Origin: Solobacterium sp.
GTDB lineage: Bacteria > Bacillota_I > Bacilli_A > Erysipelotrichales > Erysipelotrichaceae
DNA length: 64,000 bases
Assembly (NCBI GenBank): GCA_017430925.1
Contig: JAFRMA010000088.1
Coordinates: forward strand, 1-64,000
Reading direction: 5' to 3'
Shown here: positions 63,251 through 64,000 of the stretch, piece after piece
Numbering within the stretch: the stretch's first letter is position 1
How the letters are laid out: every line of letters starts with the position of its first letter
Notes under the pieces: generated by a model
What the model saw: the letters and a program-made list of their open reading frames with translations, nothing else
Told to the model about the DNA's origin: nothing
The model's database searches: none
Translations under genes and position numbers: made by a program

Positions 63251-64000
63251 ATGAATAGGATCAAACACGAAATACTGCGGAGTCTGAGAGAGCGAGTTTT
63301 TGTCGTGCTGAAGATTGCGGCAATCCTGTCTCTTGGCTTATGCGGCTGTACGGAAAGCAGTCAGGAGGAACCTCTTAAGGCCGTGATTACTTCGGATCTT
63401 CATTTCACTATTCAGCCGGAGATCAACGGGGATATCGTCCCGGCAATGCCTTATGCCAGGGAGATGACAGAAGTGATGTCTGCGCAGGTCATGGAAATGA
63501 ATCCGGATGTCTTTATTATGACCGGAGATAATACCAACAGCGGCAGGAGAGAGGATATCATTGCTTTGGTGGATATCCTGCAGAAGATCAAGAATGCCGG
63601 AATACCGGTGATCCTTACTACAGGAAATCACGATAAAGATCAATGCACGAAAGAGGAATATGAAGAACTGTATTTCTCCCTGCTGGAACCGGAAGAAAGA
63701 GATACTGAGACATTAAGCTATAGTAAAACCATAAACGATACAGTTTTTCTGGTCATGGATGATAGTTTCTGTACAGAAGGAACAGGCGGACAGTTTCCGG
63801 CTTCGACGATGACCTGGCTGAAAGAAGTACTGAAGGAACACAAAGATCTCGGGCACAGGATCATCTTCCTGTCACATCACAGTGTCCTGACGGAAGACAA
63901 CCGGGGATATTACCAGATACAGAATCAGGATTTGTACAAGTTATTGAAGAAGTATGGTGTAAAGCTGTGTTTTACCGGGCATCAGCACGCCCAGGTGATC
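63251..64000 (+). CDS. Metallophosphoesterase lipoprotein, C terminus beyond window
   Basis: Open for 250 codons to the window edge. Signal helix VFVVLKIAAILSLGLCGC with a lipobox-like LCGC (Cys33), then metal motifs ITSDLHF, MTGDNTN, TTGNHDKD, LSHHSV and TGHQHAQV, all of the metallophosphoesterase order. Start ATG 63251 with GAAGGTGGA just upstream. Related in family to the divergent gene at 61937, but sequence similarity outside the motifs is low. Confidence 0.87.
   Translation, partial: MNRIKHEILRSLRERVFVVLKIAAILSLGLCGCTESSQEEPLKAVITSDLHFTIQPEINGDIVPAMPYAREMTEVMSAQVMEMNPDVFIMTGDNTNSGRREDIIALVDILQKIKNAGIPVILTTGNHDKDQCTKEEYEELYFSLLEPEERDTETLSYSKTINDTVFLVMDDSFCTEGTGGQFPASTMTWLKEVLKEHKDLGHRIIFLSHHSVLTEDNRGYYQIQNQDLYKLLKKYGVKLCFTGHQHAQVI

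Overview
The window reads as one chromosomal stretch of a low-to-moderate GC Gram-positive bacterium (Bacillota). Strong AGGAGG-type ribosome sites, CcpA-type cre sites, an RsgI-type anti-sigma factor, an ECF-transporter S subunit and a YczE-type membrane protein all fit this. An anaerobic, carbohydrate-fermenting gut organism of the Erysipelotrichia/Clostridia type is my best guess, but no rRNA, tRNA or other taxonomic marker is present. I see no CRISPR array, prophage or replication origin.

Layout. 1-2118: AT-rich left edge, then a C69 dipeptidase. 2347-5174: glmU (lacking its acetyltransferase half), prs and an HpcH/HpaI aldolase, probably one operon. 5264-8611: an SLC13/ArsB-type permease with a PHP-like protein, under a probable cre site. 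8778-15099: Nudix hydrolase, two LysR regulators with an esterase-fold protein that has lost its nucleophile, a YczE-like protein, an MFS transporter and an orphan citrate lyase ligase. 15155-17228: self-regulated TetR plus adenylate-forming ligase. 17289-21359: AraC regulator divergent from a hexuronate operon (uxuA, uxuB, kdgK). 21385-30455: Sfp-type transferase, TetR/hydrolase pair with twin operators, XRE, MFS, two unknown genes, DUF2804 protein and an S9 peptidase. 30596-38791: family 1 glycosidase, dolichol-kinase-like protein, degenerate tyrosine recombinase, Fe-S aldo/keto reductase, phosphodiester glycosidase-like protein, galK-galM.

38939-51485 is the most striking part: a one-directional array of six metallo-beta-lactamase-fold (MBL) hydrolases and five neutral-ceramidase-like proteins, all apparently cytoplasmic, behind a promoter carrying a perfect match to the cre consensus. 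A GPH-type sugar symporter gene converges on its end. One ceramidase-like gene is frameshifted and one MBL copy has an altered metal motif. I infer a catabolic island with diversified substrate range whose substrate is unknown.

53080-57871: Sel1-repeat protein, ECF sigma/RsgI-like anti-sigma pair with a 60-residue Asp/His tail, an ECF-transporter S subunit and a QueG-like Fe-S protein. A 27-bp repeat flanks the sigma/anti-sigma pair. 58012-64000: nitroreductase, a complete IS605-type element (TnpA and divergent TnpB with atypical active site), a Tim44-like zinc-ribbon membrane protein, and two divergent metallophosphoesterase lipoproteins, the second cut by the window end.

At least three genes have a -10 hexamer exactly 6 nt before the start codon and no ribosome site, suggesting leaderless mRNAs.
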